64,000 bases of DNA. Origin: Nocardioides daejeonensis (lineage in GTDB: Bacteria > Actinomycetota > Actinomycetes > Propionibacteriales > Nocardioidaceae). Positions 34,094 through 42,742 of this stretch are shown here, piece by piece. The DNA lies in the NCBI RefSeq assembly GCF_003194585.1, contig NZ_QHKZ01000002.1, forward strand, positions 496,001-560,000. The letters are read 5' to 3'. Positions within the stretch are counted from its first letter, which is position 1. Each line of letters begins with the position of its first letter. The notes beneath the pieces were generated by a model. That model was not told where the DNA came from and did not search any database. It saw only the letters and a list, made by a program, of their open reading frames with translations. Made by a program: the position numbers and the translations under genes.

Positions 34094-35469
34094 TCCGGCT
34101 GGACCACCGGCACCCGGCGGTCCTCCCGGAGCTCGCGCAGCGGCAACCAGACCGGTCCGGTCGCGGTGCGTCCGCGGACTGCACCCAGATGCGGGGTCGT
34201 GGCCTCGACCCACGCGAGGGTGGCTCCCTTCGGCACCGGCACGACCGTGCTGGCCTGAGGCACCAGGCGGCCCTTCCACGGCTCGGCACCCTCGAAGTGG
34301 ACCGTGACAGGCGTGGCTCCCGCGGTGGTCATGAGCACCAGGGTGCGCTCCGCCGTACGCGGGAGCACCACCGCCGACCGACGGGTCGCCTCGGGCACCG
34401 CGCCCAGCGTGATCGGCCCTCCCTGCGCCGTGCCGCGCACGGAGCTCACCAACGGTGCTGTCCCCTCGACGACCAGGCTGGCACCGCCGCTGCGCAGCAG
34501 CTTGCGGGTCGCCCGGTCGAGCTCCACGCTGACCACCTCACCGGCGGGCACCGGGATGGCGTCGAGGCCTGCGGGGGCGGACTCGCTGGCTGCGCCGGAG
34601 ACCCTGATCTCGGCGCGTGCCGACTCCTCCCCGGGATTGCCGAGCACCAGCTGCAGCCGGGCACCAGCGCCAGGCACGCCTGGAATCACCGCGCGGGTGC
34701 TCGGCGCCTGGGTGGCCGGGTGCGCGGAGCCGCGGTCCTTCGCCTGGATCACGGTCTCGTCGTGCATCGCCGCGCCGAGACGGCCTTGTCGCACGATCAC
34801 GTGCACGACGGCGTCGTCGCGCTGTGGCACGAGCTCGGAGAGGTCGAGGGCGGTCGTCCTGCCTCCGTCGACGGCGATGCCGCGCACCGCGTCGCTGGCG
34901 ACCGGGCCGTCGGCGCCCCAGATCTCCAGGTCGGCGACAGCCGGCGTGTCGTCCGGGTTGGTCAGGGTCAGCGTCGAGACGTGCAGGCCACCGGCCCCGG
35001 CCGCCGCGAACCACCAGTCTCCGCCCGGCGTGACGCATTCGGCGAGCATTCCGCGATCACGGGTCGCGGCGATCAGGCCAGGCGCCCGGTCACCGGTGGC
35101 CCGGAGCACCGTGGCGTCTCGTCGAGCCGCCGGGACGACGGTGCTCGTGCCGGAGGTCAGCTCGATGGCACGCGGCTCCGCGTCGCCGCTCGTCGCCGTG
35201 AGGGCTCCCGCACCCTCGCTCTCGAGCGGCTGCGCGACGGTGATCTCGGCGCCTGCCGGGCAGGTCAGCTCCGCCTGGGTGAGGGTGGTGGCACCCGGGG
35301 TCCTCGCCTGGTCGGGCGTGTGCTGATCCGGCTCGGCGACGGTCGCCAGCGTCGCACCGGTGACGAGCACCGCCACCAGGCCGATGATCAGATCGGGCCC
35401 CGGACGCGGAATCCGGAGGCCGCGTCGGGCCGGCCGCTGCGCCACCCGGCGACCTGCTGGGCGATTCAT
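34075..35469 (-). CDS. DUF5719 family envelope protein
   Basis: A 464-residue protein with an N-terminal membrane helix (about 26-45) and a large extracytoplasmic part of repeated beta-rich modules (patterns such as LTLTNPDDTPAVADLEIWG and LQLVLGNPGEESARAEIRV). This matches the actinobacterial DUF5719 family, always found near large membrane glycosyltransferases as far as I recall. The ATG at 35469 overlaps the stop of the glycosyltransferase (ATGA), so they are co-translated. Probably an accessory factor acting on the outer face of the membrane; the exact role is unknown. Confidence 0.78.
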   Translation of the reverse strand: MNRPAGRRVAQRPARRGLRIPRPGPDLIIGLVAVLVTGATLATVAEPDQHTPDQARTPGATTLTQAELTCPAGAEITVAQPLESEGAGALTATSGDAEPRAIELTSGTSTVVPAARRDATVLRATGDRAPGLIAATRDRGMLAECVTPGGDWWFAAAGAGGLHVSTLTLTNPDDTPAVADLEIWGADGPVASDAVRGIAVDGGRTTALDLSELVPQRDDAVVHVIVRQGRLGAAMHDETVIQAKDRGSAHPATQAPSTRAVIPGVPGAGARLQLVLGNPGEESARAEIRVSGAASESAPAGLDAIPVPAGEVVSVELDRATRKLLRSGGASLVVEGTAPLVSSVRGTAQGGPITLGAVPEATRRSAVVLPRTAERTLVLMTTAGATPVTVHFEGAEPWKGRLVPQASTVVPVPKGATLAWVEATTPHLGAVRGRTATGPVWLPLRELREDRRVPVVQPDQLRSP

Positions 35470-38264
35470 CGTGACTCCCGCTTGCTCGGTCCGCACAGCA
35501 CCAGCACCACGACCAAAGCGACGGTCTGGAAGGCGATCAGCCAGGGCAGCCAGGCAGGCCCGTCTCCGTCGAGGGCACCGGCGGGATCGCCGTCGACGAC
35601 CTCCCAGGCCGAGACGGCTCGATCCGAGGTGCTGGCACGAGTCAGTCCGCTCGCGGAGTCGAGCACCTCGATCGCCGAGGGATCTCCGGGCGCAGGGAGC
35701 ACGACATGCGTGACGCCGTACGACGGAAGCGCGGCCACGACGGCGTCGCTGGGGTCGGTGAAGAGGTCCGCCACGGTGCGGTTGAGCTCCGGGTCAGGCG
35801 CGGTGAGGGCCAGGATCTCGGGCTCGCCGATCCGGACTCCGTGACCGCGGTAGACCTGCCAGGTCAGTCCCTCCTCGATCGATCCGCGCACCTCGAGGAC
35901 GCCGTTGTCCGGGTCCTCCGCAGCGGCATCCGCCAGGTAGGCGGGGATGTCGGAGCGGGTCGGCTCGCCGAGCAGGGTGTCACCGACCAGCCACCAGGCG
36001 AAGCCCCCCACTGGGATCACCGCGACGACGACCAGCATCGCGCCGGCGATGACTCGTTGCAGGCCCGAGCCCCGCTGTCGGCGGTCGCCGAGGCCGAGGG
36101 CATGCAGCGCGAGCAGGCAGGCGGCGACCAGGGCGAGCTGCCCCAGCACCAGCGGGAAGGCGAGGCTGACCCCGACCTCGCCCGAGGGCAGCTCGACGCG
36201 GACCCGGCTGACCAGGAGGGCCCAGGCCCCGCTCAGCGCCGCGACCACCCAGCAGAGCGACACCATCAGCCGGGTTCGGCCCGGCACCAGGGCGAGGAGC
36301 GCCGCGAGGACGAGCGCCGGGCCGAGCCACACCGGCGCGGCCGGGCCAGGGAGGCGGCCGGTGATCAGGTCCCAGCCGTCCGGGGCCCGCATCGGCAGGC
36401 CGGCCTCGATGAGCAGCCCCGCGAGATCGTGCTGCGCGAGCCCGATCGCCCCCGGCAGGAGCAGGATCGGGGTGACGACCATGGAGGCTGCTACCGGGCC
36501 CCAGCCCGAGGGACGAGCCAGCGCCCGGGGGGCGAGCAGCGCGCAGCCGAGGACAGCGGCGACCATCAGCAACAGCGCGACCAGCCAGGCGCCGGGCGTG
36601 AAAGCCGTCACGACCGCAAGCAGGAGCCCGGTGCGCCACCCGGCACGCCAGCGCCGGTCGGCCGAGGCCGAGAGCAGCCCCAGGCTGGCACCCGCCAGCC
36701 ACGGGAGCAGGGCCGTCGAGACGACCACCCCCAGGCGCCCTTGGCCCCAGGCGCCGCTGGCAAGCGGCACGACGGCATTGGCCAGCGCCGCCCAAGCGCG
36801 CACCCAGGAGGAGGCCTCACGGCCGGTGGCAAGCCGGGTGAGCCTGCCGGCGAAGCGCCAGGCTCCCCAGGCTCCCAGCGGGACGGCGAGCAGCAGCAGC
36901 GCCGAGACCGCGGCGGTCGCGCTGCCGGTGAGCAGCGAGCCCAGTACAGCAAGCGGGAGCAGGTAGGAAGGGGCCGGGGCGTCGGTGCCCTGAGCGAGCG
37001 GATGCCAGCCCTCGGTCAGCAGCCGCCACCAGTCGGACGCCGCCGGCGGTGCCGGGGCCAGGGCGCCACCGGCAACCTCGCCGAACGCCTCACGTGCGCC
37101 CCACCAGAAGAGAAGGAGCACGACGACGGCACCGAGCGCGACGGGGCTGGTCACCAGACGGACCAGCCACCCGGAGTCGTCCGCGAGATCCTCGTCGTCC
37201 GCGTCGAGCACGGATCCTCGGCGCCCGTCGGAGGCGTCTTCGCGCCGTCTGTCTGCGACGTCTCGCCCCTGGCTGATGGCCGCTGAGGCCACGTCAGAGA
37301 CGTAGTCGAGGCCATGACGGGCAGGCAGCCACCACGGCGCCAGCAGCCCTTCCGGGGTCTCTCCGAGGGTGCGCCGGGCGGCCCGGGCGCGGCGCAGTCG
37401 GGCCGGACGGCCGTGCACGGCCGCCAAGGCGCCGATCTCGTCGGCGGCCGCACGCGGGGCGCGGGCAAGCAGGAGTCCCAGCGCGCGGAGCAGCCCGGAG
37501 ACCAGGAGTCGGATCCAGCGCCACGGGAGCGCGCGTCCGGGGACGTTGGCCAAGGCAAGGAACAGCGCCGCCTCGCGCTCGGCGAGGTGCGGGCGGAACG
37601 ACGGGTCGCGTTGCCGGTTGCGGGAGGCCTCCACATGGAAGACGACCGCCTCGGGAGCGACAACGACGCGGTGCCCGGCACGGGAAGCACGCCATCCGAA
37701 GTCGAGGTCCGCCCCGATGACGGGCAGCTCCTCGTCGAAGCCGCCCAGCGCGGCCAGCACGCTGCGGCGCACCAGCATGCCGGCGGTGTTGACGGCCAGC
37801 ACCCTGCGGACCTGATCGTGCTGGCCCTGGTCGTACTCGCCGCGCTCGAGGCCCGTCTCCCGGCGCCCGGCTCCGGTGATCGTGACGCCGACCTCCAGCA
37901 GCCTGCGCAACGAGGGCCATTCCCGCAGTTTCGGCCCGACCACGTCGGCACCGGTCTCCTCCGCTGCGCGCAGCAGCGCGGCGAGCGCCTCCGGAGCCGG
38001 GTTGGCGTCATCGTGCAGGAGCCAGACCCACTCGGTGTCGAGCTCGGCCAGCACGTGCTGGACCGCGGAGGCGAAGCCGCCCCGGACCTGCCGTACCTGC
38101 TCGAGGCCGAGGGCGGCGACCAACAGGTCCGTGGACTCGTCTGCACTGCCGGTGTCGACGGCGAGCACGCGCTGCGGCGGGTGCTGCTGGCTCTGAAGTC
38201 CAGCCAGCACCGCCGGCAGCCAACGCGCGCCGTCGTGGCTGACCAGGAGGGCAGTGACCGTCAC
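35466..38264 (-). CDS. Large GT2 glycosyltransferase with membrane C-terminal domain
   Basis: A 932-residue protein. The first 240 residues are a GT-A family 2 domain with the donor-binding DTGSADES region and LLHDDANP as the metal-binding DxD-like motif. After a soluble linker, about residues 365-770 hold some twelve membrane helices, and a soluble extracytoplasmic domain of about 110 residues precedes a last helix. Such proteins make or modify wall polysaccharides. The GTG at 38264 is chosen over a TTG at 38273 because a -10-like TAGGGT lies 8 nt upstream. It heads an operon with the DUF5719 gene and follows whiB2 on the same strand. Confidence 0.82.
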   Translation of the reverse strand: MTVTALLVSHDGARWLPAVLAGLQSQQHPPQRVLAVDTGSADESTDLLVAALGLEQVRQVRGGFASAVQHVLAELDTEWVWLLHDDANPAPEALAALLRAAEETGADVVGPKLREWPSLRRLLEVGVTITGAGRRETGLERGEYDQGQHDQVRRVLAVNTAGMLVRRSVLAALGGFDEELPVIGADLDFGWRASRAGHRVVVAPEAVVFHVEASRNRQRDPSFRPHLAEREAALFLALANVPGRALPWRWIRLLVSGLLRALGLLLARAPRAAADEIGALAAVHGRPARLRRARAARRTLGETPEGLLAPWWLPARHGLDYVSDVASAAISQGRDVADRRREDASDGRRGSVLDADDEDLADDSGWLVRLVTSPVALGAVVVLLLFWWGAREAFGEVAGGALAPAPPAASDWWRLLTEGWHPLAQGTDAPAPSYLLPLAVLGSLLTGSATAAVSALLLLAVPLGAWGAWRFAGRLTRLATGREASSWVRAWAALANAVVPLASGAWGQGRLGVVVSTALLPWLAGASLGLLSASADRRWRAGWRTGLLLAVVTAFTPGAWLVALLLMVAAVLGCALLAPRALARPSGWGPVAASMVVTPILLLPGAIGLAQHDLAGLLIEAGLPMRAPDGWDLITGRLPGPAAPVWLGPALVLAALLALVPGRTRLMVSLCWVVAALSGAWALLVSRVRVELPSGEVGVSLAFPLVLGQLALVAACLLALHALGLGDRRQRGSGLQRVIAGAMLVVVAVIPVGGFAWWLVGDTLLGEPTRSDIPAYLADAAAEDPDNGVLEVRGSIEEGLTWQVYRGHGVRIGEPEILALTAPDPELNRTVADLFTDPSDAVVAALPSYGVTHVVLPAPGDPSAIEVLDSASGLTRASTSDRAVSAWEVVDGDPAGALDGDGPAWLPWLIAFQTVALVVVLVLCGPSKRESR

Positions 38265-38272
38265 GACCGACA

Positions 38273-38278
38273 ACCCTA
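38273..38278 (-). promoter_or_regulatory. Leaderless -10 (TAGGGT) for the large glycosyltransferase
   Basis: On the minus strand TAGGGT is followed by 8 nt and GTG at 38264, and it supports that start. It lies in the 55-bp gap after whiB2. Confidence 0.5.
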
Positions 38279-38319
38279 CGGCCCGCCCCTCAAACGCAGG
38301 AGGCTGGCTCAGTGCGTAC

Positions 38320-38577
38320 TCAGACCGCCCGCTTCTTCAACTTACGACGCTCGCGCTCCGACAGACCGCCCCAGATCCCGAACCGCTCATCGTTGAGCAG
38401 CGCGGACTCCAGGCACTCCTGGCGGACGTCGCACGTCTGGCAGACCTTCTTGGCCTCCCTGGTGGAACCACCCTTTTCTGGGAAGAACGCTTCGGGGTCT
38501 GTCTGGGCGCACAGCGCCCGCTCCTGCCAGCCCGAGTCTTCGGCGTCGTCCCCGTCGAGGAGGAACAGCTCGCGCAC
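38320..38577 (-). CDS. whiB2: WhiB2-type iron-sulfur transcription factor
   Basis: An 85-residue WhiB-like regulator. Four Cys residues (23, 46, 49, 55) would hold the [4Fe-4S] cluster; the GIWGG turn (67-71) and the basic C-terminus ERERRKLKK follow. The N-terminus ELFLLDGDDAEDSGWQERALC is the WhiB2/WhmD/WhiB type linked to septation and sporulation. A strong ribosome binding site (AAAGGGGAG) precedes the GTG at 38577. Divergent fbiA gives the same whiB2-fbiA-fbiB order as in mycobacteria (Rv3260c-Rv3262). Confidence 0.93.
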   Translation of the reverse strand: MRELFLLDGDDAEDSGWQERALCAQTDPEAFFPEKGGSTREAKKVCQTCDVRQECLESALLNDERFGIWGGLSERERRKLKKRAV

Positions 38578-38693
38578 GGTACTCCCCTTTCGACCCTTCG
38601 GCCGGACCCGATTCTCCGGGCCCGGTGTCCCCTCCGCCGAAGCGGAAATGACGATGTTGGAATTACATGCCTGTCATACCCGGGAAGTCAAGC

Positions 38694-38722
38694 CCGGATC
38701 TGCTATAACCGTCCGGATCTGC
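38694..38722 (+). promoter_or_regulatory. Direct repeats flanking a possible fbiA -10
   Basis: The decamer CCGGATCTGC occurs at 38694-38703 and again at 38713-38722, 19 nt apart start to start. Between them TATAAC (38704-38709) may be a -10 of fbiA, which starts at 38767. Two same-face copies suggest a regulator binding site; the function is inferred. Confidence 0.4.
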
Positions 38723-38766
38723 CAGGCCCTGCGCCACGCTCACCGCCCGTCGGGCAAGGTATCCCC

Positions 38767-39762
38767 ATGCGTGCAATCACTGTGCTCTCCGGCGGGATGG
38801 GTGGAGCAAAGTTCCTCACCGGCCTGCGCCATGCGGTGCGTGAGCGCCTCCTCCCGGAAGTCGCACCCGACGCCGAGATCACGGTCGTCGCCAACACCGC
38901 CGACGACTGGTGGGTGCACGGGCTGAAGATCTGTCCCGACCTCGACACCGTGATGTACACGCTCGGCGACGGGATCGACCCGGAGCGAGGCTGGGGACGG
39001 CGCGAGGAGAGCTGGCACGTCCTCGAGGAGCTCAAGGAGTACGGCGTCGAGCCGACCTGGTTCGGCCTGGGCGATCGCGACATCGCCACCCATCTCGTGC
39101 GGACCCAGATGCTTGAGGCCGGCTACCCGCTCTCCGCTGTCACCGAGGCACTCTGCCGCCGGTGGAAGCCGGGGGTGCGGCTACTGCCGATGAGCGACGA
39201 CCGGGTCGAGACGCATGTCGCCGTCGCCGATGCTGAGGCACCCTCCGGACGCCGGGTGGTGCACTTCGAGGAGTACTGGGTGCGGATGCGTGCCCAGGTG
39301 CCGGCCGAGCAGGTGCTCGTCGTCGGCCTGGAGCAGAGCACACCCGCGCCCGGCGTCGTCGAGGCCCTGACCGGCGCCGATCTCGTCATCGTGCCGCCCT
39401 CCAACCCGGTCGTCTCCGTCGGCACCATCCTCGGCGTGCCCGGCATCCGCGAGGCGCTGCTCGACACCCCGGCTCCGGTGGTCGGGCTCTCCCCCATCGT
39501 CGGCGACACACATGTGCAGGGGATGGCGGAGCAGATGCTCACCGCGATCGGGGTCGAGGTCACCGCCGCCGGCGTCGCCGGTCACTACGGGGCCCGGTCA
39601 CGCGGCGGAGTGCTCGACGCCTGGCTCATCGACGCAGGCGACGCCCACCACCTGCCTGCCGTCGAGGCGCTCGGGATCCGGAGTGCCGCCGTACCGCTGA
39701 TGATGACGGACGTCGAGGCCACCACCGCGATGGTCGTCGCGGCCCTGGAGCTCGTGAAGTGA
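38767..39762 (+). CDS. fbiA: FbiA/CofD, F420 precursor transferase
   Basis: A 331-residue enzyme that joins the phospho-enolpyruvate/phospholactate-guanosine intermediate to the deazaflavin Fo to give (dehydro)F420-0. Family marks are the N-terminal [14 protein letters not shown], the [24 protein letters not shown] segment and the [11 protein letters not shown] motif. Length is normal. It precedes fbiB with a GTGA overlap. Divergent whiB2 shares the 189-bp upstream region, which carries a pair of direct repeats. Confidence 0.93.
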   Translation: MRAITVLSGGMGGAKFLTGLRHAVRERLLPEVAPDAEITVVANTADDWWVHGLKICPDLDTVMYTLGDGIDPERGWGRREESWHVLEELKEYGVEPTWFGLGDRDIATHLVRTQMLEAGYPLSAVTEALCRRWKPGVRLLPMSDDRVETHVAVADAEAPSGRRVVHFEEYWVRMRAQVPAEQVLVVGLEQSTPAPGVVEALTGADLVIVPPSNPVVSVGTILGVPGIREALLDTPAPVVGLSPIVGDTHVQGMAEQMLTAIGVEVTAAGVAGHYGARSRGGVLDAWLIDAGDAHHLPAVEALGIRSAAVPLMMTDVEATTAMVVAALELVK

Positions 39763-40742
39763 CAGACCCACAGACCACCCCCCCGACCGGGATCCGCATC
39801 ATGGCGCCCGAGGGCGTGGGCGAAGTACTCGAGGGTGCCGACCTCGCAGCGTTGCTGCTCACGGTCTGCGCGCTCGAGGACGGAGACGTGGTCACCGTCA
39901 CCAGCAAGGTCGTCAGCAAGGCGGAGGGACGACGGGGTCACGGCGACCGCGAGGTGGCGCTCGCCGCCGAGACCGACCGCGTGGTGGCGCGGCGCGGGCC
40001 GACCGCGATCGTGCGCAACCATCTCGGCCTGACGATGGCCGCGGCCGGGATCGACAACTCCAACGTCGCGGCCGGCGAGCACCTGCTGCTCCCCTGCGAC
40101 CCCGATGGCTCGGCGCGCACGCTCCGCTCGGCCCTGCGGGAGCGGACCGGCCGCAACGTCGCCGTGGTGATCACCGACACCGCGGGGCGCGCCTGGCGGC
40201 ACGGGCAGACCGACATCGCCATCGGGGCTGCCGGCCTGCTGGTGCTGGAGGATTTCAGCGGGCGCACCGATCCCTACGGAAACCTGCTTGCGGTGACCGC
40301 TCCCGCCGTAGCCGACGAGATCGCCTCGGCCGTCGAGCTCGCCACGGGCAAGCTGGGAGGCCGCCCCTTCGCGGTCCTGCGCGGCCGAGCCGACCTGGTG
40401 CTGCCACACGACGACCACGGGCCCGGGGCCCGCGCACTCGTCCGCGAGGACGGCGAGGACCTCTTCGGCTTCGGCTCCCGGGAGGCGGTCGTGGCCGCCC
40501 TGACCGGCCGCGACGCCCTGGCCTTCGGTGCACCCGCGCCGTGGGAGGACCTGGCGCGCGCCCTCGACGAGCTGGCTCCCGGAGGTTCCGAGGCGGACGA
40601 CGACGGAGCCGTCTGGAGCCCGCGTGCCGACGCCGTGCTCCCTCCCACCGAGGTCCTCGCAGCCCTTGCCTTCGCGCACGGCTGGCGCATCGTCGCAGCG
40701 GACCTGCCGGTCTGGCTCCGCATGCAACCGGTCGTTCCGTAG
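39759..40742 (+). CDS. fbiB: FbiB/CofE, F420-0:gamma-glutamyl ligase, short form
   Basis: A 327-residue protein. The first 245 residues are the CofE ligase domain that adds glutamates to F420-0 using GTP (VVTVTSKVVSKAEGR, TDTAGRAWRHGQTDIAIG, DPYGN). Mycobacterial FbiB has about 450 residues because of a C-terminal FMN-binding nitroreductase domain that reduces dehydro-F420; only about 80 residues follow here, without that domain. The reduction must be done elsewhere or by another protein. The GTG start overlaps the fbiA stop (GTGA). Confidence 0.88.
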   Translation: MTDPQTTPPTGIRIMAPEGVGEVLEGADLAALLLTVCALEDGDVVTVTSKVVSKAEGRRGHGDREVALAAETDRVVARRGPTAIVRNHLGLTMAAAGIDNSNVAAGEHLLLPCDPDGSARTLRSALRERTGRNVAVVITDTAGRAWRHGQTDIAIGAAGLLVLEDFSGRTDPYGNLLAVTAPAVADEIASAVELATGKLGGRPFAVLRGRADLVLPHDDHGPGARALVREDGEDLFGFGSREAVVAALTGRDALAFGAPAPWEDLARALDELAPGGSEADDDGAVWSPRADAVLPPTEVLAALAFAHGWRIVAADLPVWLRMQPVVP

Positions 40743-40789
40743 ACTCTGCCCCCGTATCCCGCAGTCCTGTCGTCCAGAAAGCCTGATCC

Positions 40790-41572
40790 GTGGCCACTTC
40801 CAAGAACTCCCGGCGTGAACGCGCGCAAGAACTGCTCTCGCAGCAGAAGCGCGCAGACAAGCGCCAGGGCATGATCATCGTCGGCGTCTGCGTCGGTGTC
40901 GCCGTGCTGATCATCGGTCTGGCCGCGTTCCGGCCCATCAAGGACTGGTGGGATCTGCGCGATCTCAAGGGCAAGGACATCGACCAGATCGGTGCACCCG
41001 CCTCGGTCTGCAGTCCGCTCATCACCAAGGCCGCCAGCGGCAACCAGGAGCACGTCGACCCCGGCACGAAGATCGACTACCCGGAGGCGCCTCCCGCCTT
41101 CGGCAAGCACGAGGTCTACCCGGACGACATGGTCCGCAAGCTCTACACCAAGACCGATCGTCCCAACATCGAGCAGCTCGTGCACAACTCTGAGCACGGC
41201 TACACGATCCTGTGGTTCAAGGACATCGACCGCGGCAGCGACGAGTGGGACAACCTCAAGGCGATCGCCACCAAGCTCAAGGGCACCAGCAACCTGCGGC
41301 TGAAGTTCAAGGCCGTCGAGTGGACCGACGACGACCCGAAGTGGTCCGACGACGGCAAGGCGTGGAAGACCCCGGACGGCAAGGACGTCGACACCGACAA
41401 GATGCACGTCGCGCTGACCCACTGGTCCAAGGGCGGCGAGGACGCCGACATCTCCGACACCTCCAAGCAGGTCGGCGTCTGGCAGTTCTGCTCCGAGGTC
41501 TCCGGGGCCGCTCTCCAGGACTTCATGCTGAAGTACCCCTACCTGGACTCCCCCGAGCCCAACGGCGGCTGA
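40790..41572 (+). CDS. DUF3105 membrane-anchored protein
   Basis: A 260-residue protein of the DUF3105 family. A basic N-terminus (1-27) is followed by one membrane helix (about 28-47) and an extracytoplasmic domain with two Cys residues (in ASVCSPL and VWQFCSEV), and the family pattern NSEHGYTILWF. Function unknown. The GTG at 40790 is the only good start. It lies 47 nt after fbiB and could be part of that transcript. A hairpin repeat (41595-41618) follows. Confidence 0.8.
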   Translation: MATSKNSRRERAQELLSQQKRADKRQGMIIVGVCVGVAVLIIGLAAFRPIKDWWDLRDLKGKDIDQIGAPASVCSPLITKAASGNQEHVDPGTKIDYPEAPPAFGKHEVYPDDMVRKLYTKTDRPNIEQLVHNSEHGYTILWFKDIDRGSDEWDNLKAIATKLKGTSNLRLKFKAVEWTDDDPKWSDDGKAWKTPDGKDVDTDKMHVALTHWSKGGEDADISDTSKQVGVWQFCSEVSGAALQDFMLKYPYLDSPEPNGG

Positions 41573-41594
41573 CCGTCGGGTACGCGCCCCTCGC

Positions 41595-41640
41595 GGGTCG
41601 AGTGCGCGCAAACGACCCGTCGAGTGCGCTCAGACGGTCG
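41595..41640. repeat. Hairpin repeat between convergent genes
   Basis: GGGTCG (41595-41600) and CGACCC (41613-41618) flank AGTGCGCGCAAA, and a degenerate second copy (GTCGAGTGCGCTCAGAC) follows at 41619-41635, running into the convergent guanylyltransferase gene. This type of repeat recurs in Nocardioides-like genomes as far as I recall. It may terminate transcription from both sides. Confidence 0.5.
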
Positions 41641-42697
41641 TCGCGCAGTCGACCCGCGTCCCCGGCTCCAGCCGTACGCCGGCAGTCACCCGGGCGTCGT
41701 CGCCGATAGTGCTGCCCTCCACGACCGCGTCGCTCCCGACCACGGCGCCGGGACCGACGACGGAGTCAGTCACCTGCGCACCGGCCCCGATGCGGGCACC
41801 GGTCATGATCACCGACCCGGAGACCACCGCACCGTCGTCGATCCGGGCGCCGGCCATCACCCCGCTGCCGCCGGCGACGGAGGCAGCTGCCGCCACCCGG
41901 GCGGCGGGGTCGATCCGGGCCTCGCCTGCCGCACCAATCGCCGGCGTGGGCGCTATCCCGCGCACCACGTCGCGGGACGCATCCACCAGCGCCTGCGGAG
42001 TGCCCACGTCTCGCCAGTAGGCGGTCTCGACGTAGCCGACGACGAGCCGGCCCTCCCCCACCAGTCCCGGGAAGGTCTCGCGCTCGACCGACACCTCACG
42101 CCCGGTCGGGATGGTGTCGATCACCGAGCGCCGGAAGATGTAGCAGCCGGCATTGACCTGGTTGGTGACCGGGTTGTCGGACTTCTCGACGAAGTCGAGA
42201 ACGCGGCCGTTCTCGTCCGTAGGAACACAGCCGAACGCACGGGCATCGGCGACCTCCACGAGGTGGAGGGAGACGGCGACCGACTCCTCGCCCCGCGGGG
42301 TGTCGAAGTCCTTCAGCTGGGCGGCCAGGTCATGACCAGAGAGGACATCGCCGTTGAGGATCACCACGGCCCCGTCCGGGTCCGGATCGAGTGCGTCGGC
42401 GACGTTGCGGATCGCACCACCGGTACCGAGCGGCACCTCCTCCAGGACGTAGCTCAGCCGGATCCCCCACCGGGACCCGTCACCAAGGACGGGTTCGAAC
42501 TGGTCCGCGTGGTAGGAGGTGGCCAGGACCACGTGCCGCACGCCGGCCTCGGCCAACCGGGAGATCTGGTGCTCGAGGAACGGCACACCGCCGACGTCGA
42601 GGAGATGCTTGGGCCGGCGGGCGGTCAGCGGGAGCAGCCGGGAACCGAACCCCCCGGCGACGATCACCGCCTCGGGCGCCTGAGATCGATCCGTCAT
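41630..42697 (-). CDS. Mannose-1-phosphate guanylyltransferase-like enzyme (ManB/ManC)
   Basis: A 355-residue nucleotidyltransferase that would make an NDP-sugar, most likely GDP-mannose. The N-terminal Rossmann domain has VIVAGGFGSRLLPLTARRPKHLL (GGFGSR at 15-20, Lys30), LNGDVL as metal-binding site, VEK and WRDVGTP. Residues about 265-350 form a left-handed beta-helix of hexapeptide repeats. Position after whiB2-fbiA-fbiB matches mycobacterial Rv3264c, annotated as GDP-mannose pyrophosphorylase. A glucose-1-phosphate thymidylyltransferase-like role is possible. The ATG at 42697 follows a leaderless -10. Confidence 0.85.
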   Translation of the reverse strand: MTDRSQAPEAVIVAGGFGSRLLPLTARRPKHLLDVGGVPFLEHQISRLAEAGVRHVVLATSYHADQFEPVLGDGSRWGIRLSYVLEEVPLGTGGAIRNVADALDPDPDGAVVILNGDVLSGHDLAAQLKDFDTPRGEESVAVSLHLVEVADARAFGCVPTDENGRVLDFVEKSDNPVTNQVNAGCYIFRRSVIDTIPTGREVSVERETFPGLVGEGRLVVGYVETAYWRDVGTPQALVDASRDVVRGIAPTPAIGAAGEARIDPAARVAAAASVAGGSGVMAGARIDDGAVVSGSVIMTGARIGAGAQVTDSVVGPGAVVGSDAVVEGSTIGDDARVTAGVRLEPGTRVDCATTV

Positions 42698-42704
42698 GGG
42701 CCGC

Positions 42705-42710
42705 ACCCTA
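42705..42710 (-). promoter_or_regulatory. Leaderless -10 (TAGGGT) for the guanylyltransferase gene
   Basis: On the minus strand TAGGGT is followed by 7 nt and ATG at 42697. Confidence 0.55.
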
Positions 42711-42730
42711 GCGGTGCGGGCGGGGAGTGG

Positions 42731-42736
42731 AAGACT
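42731..42736 (+). promoter_or_regulatory. Possible leaderless -10 (AAGACT) for the TIGR03089 gene
   Basis: AAGACT keeps A2 and T6 of TANNNT and lies 6 nt before the ATG at 42743, back to back with the leftward promoter at 42705-42710. Confidence 0.4.
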
Positions 42737-42742
42737 GACGGC

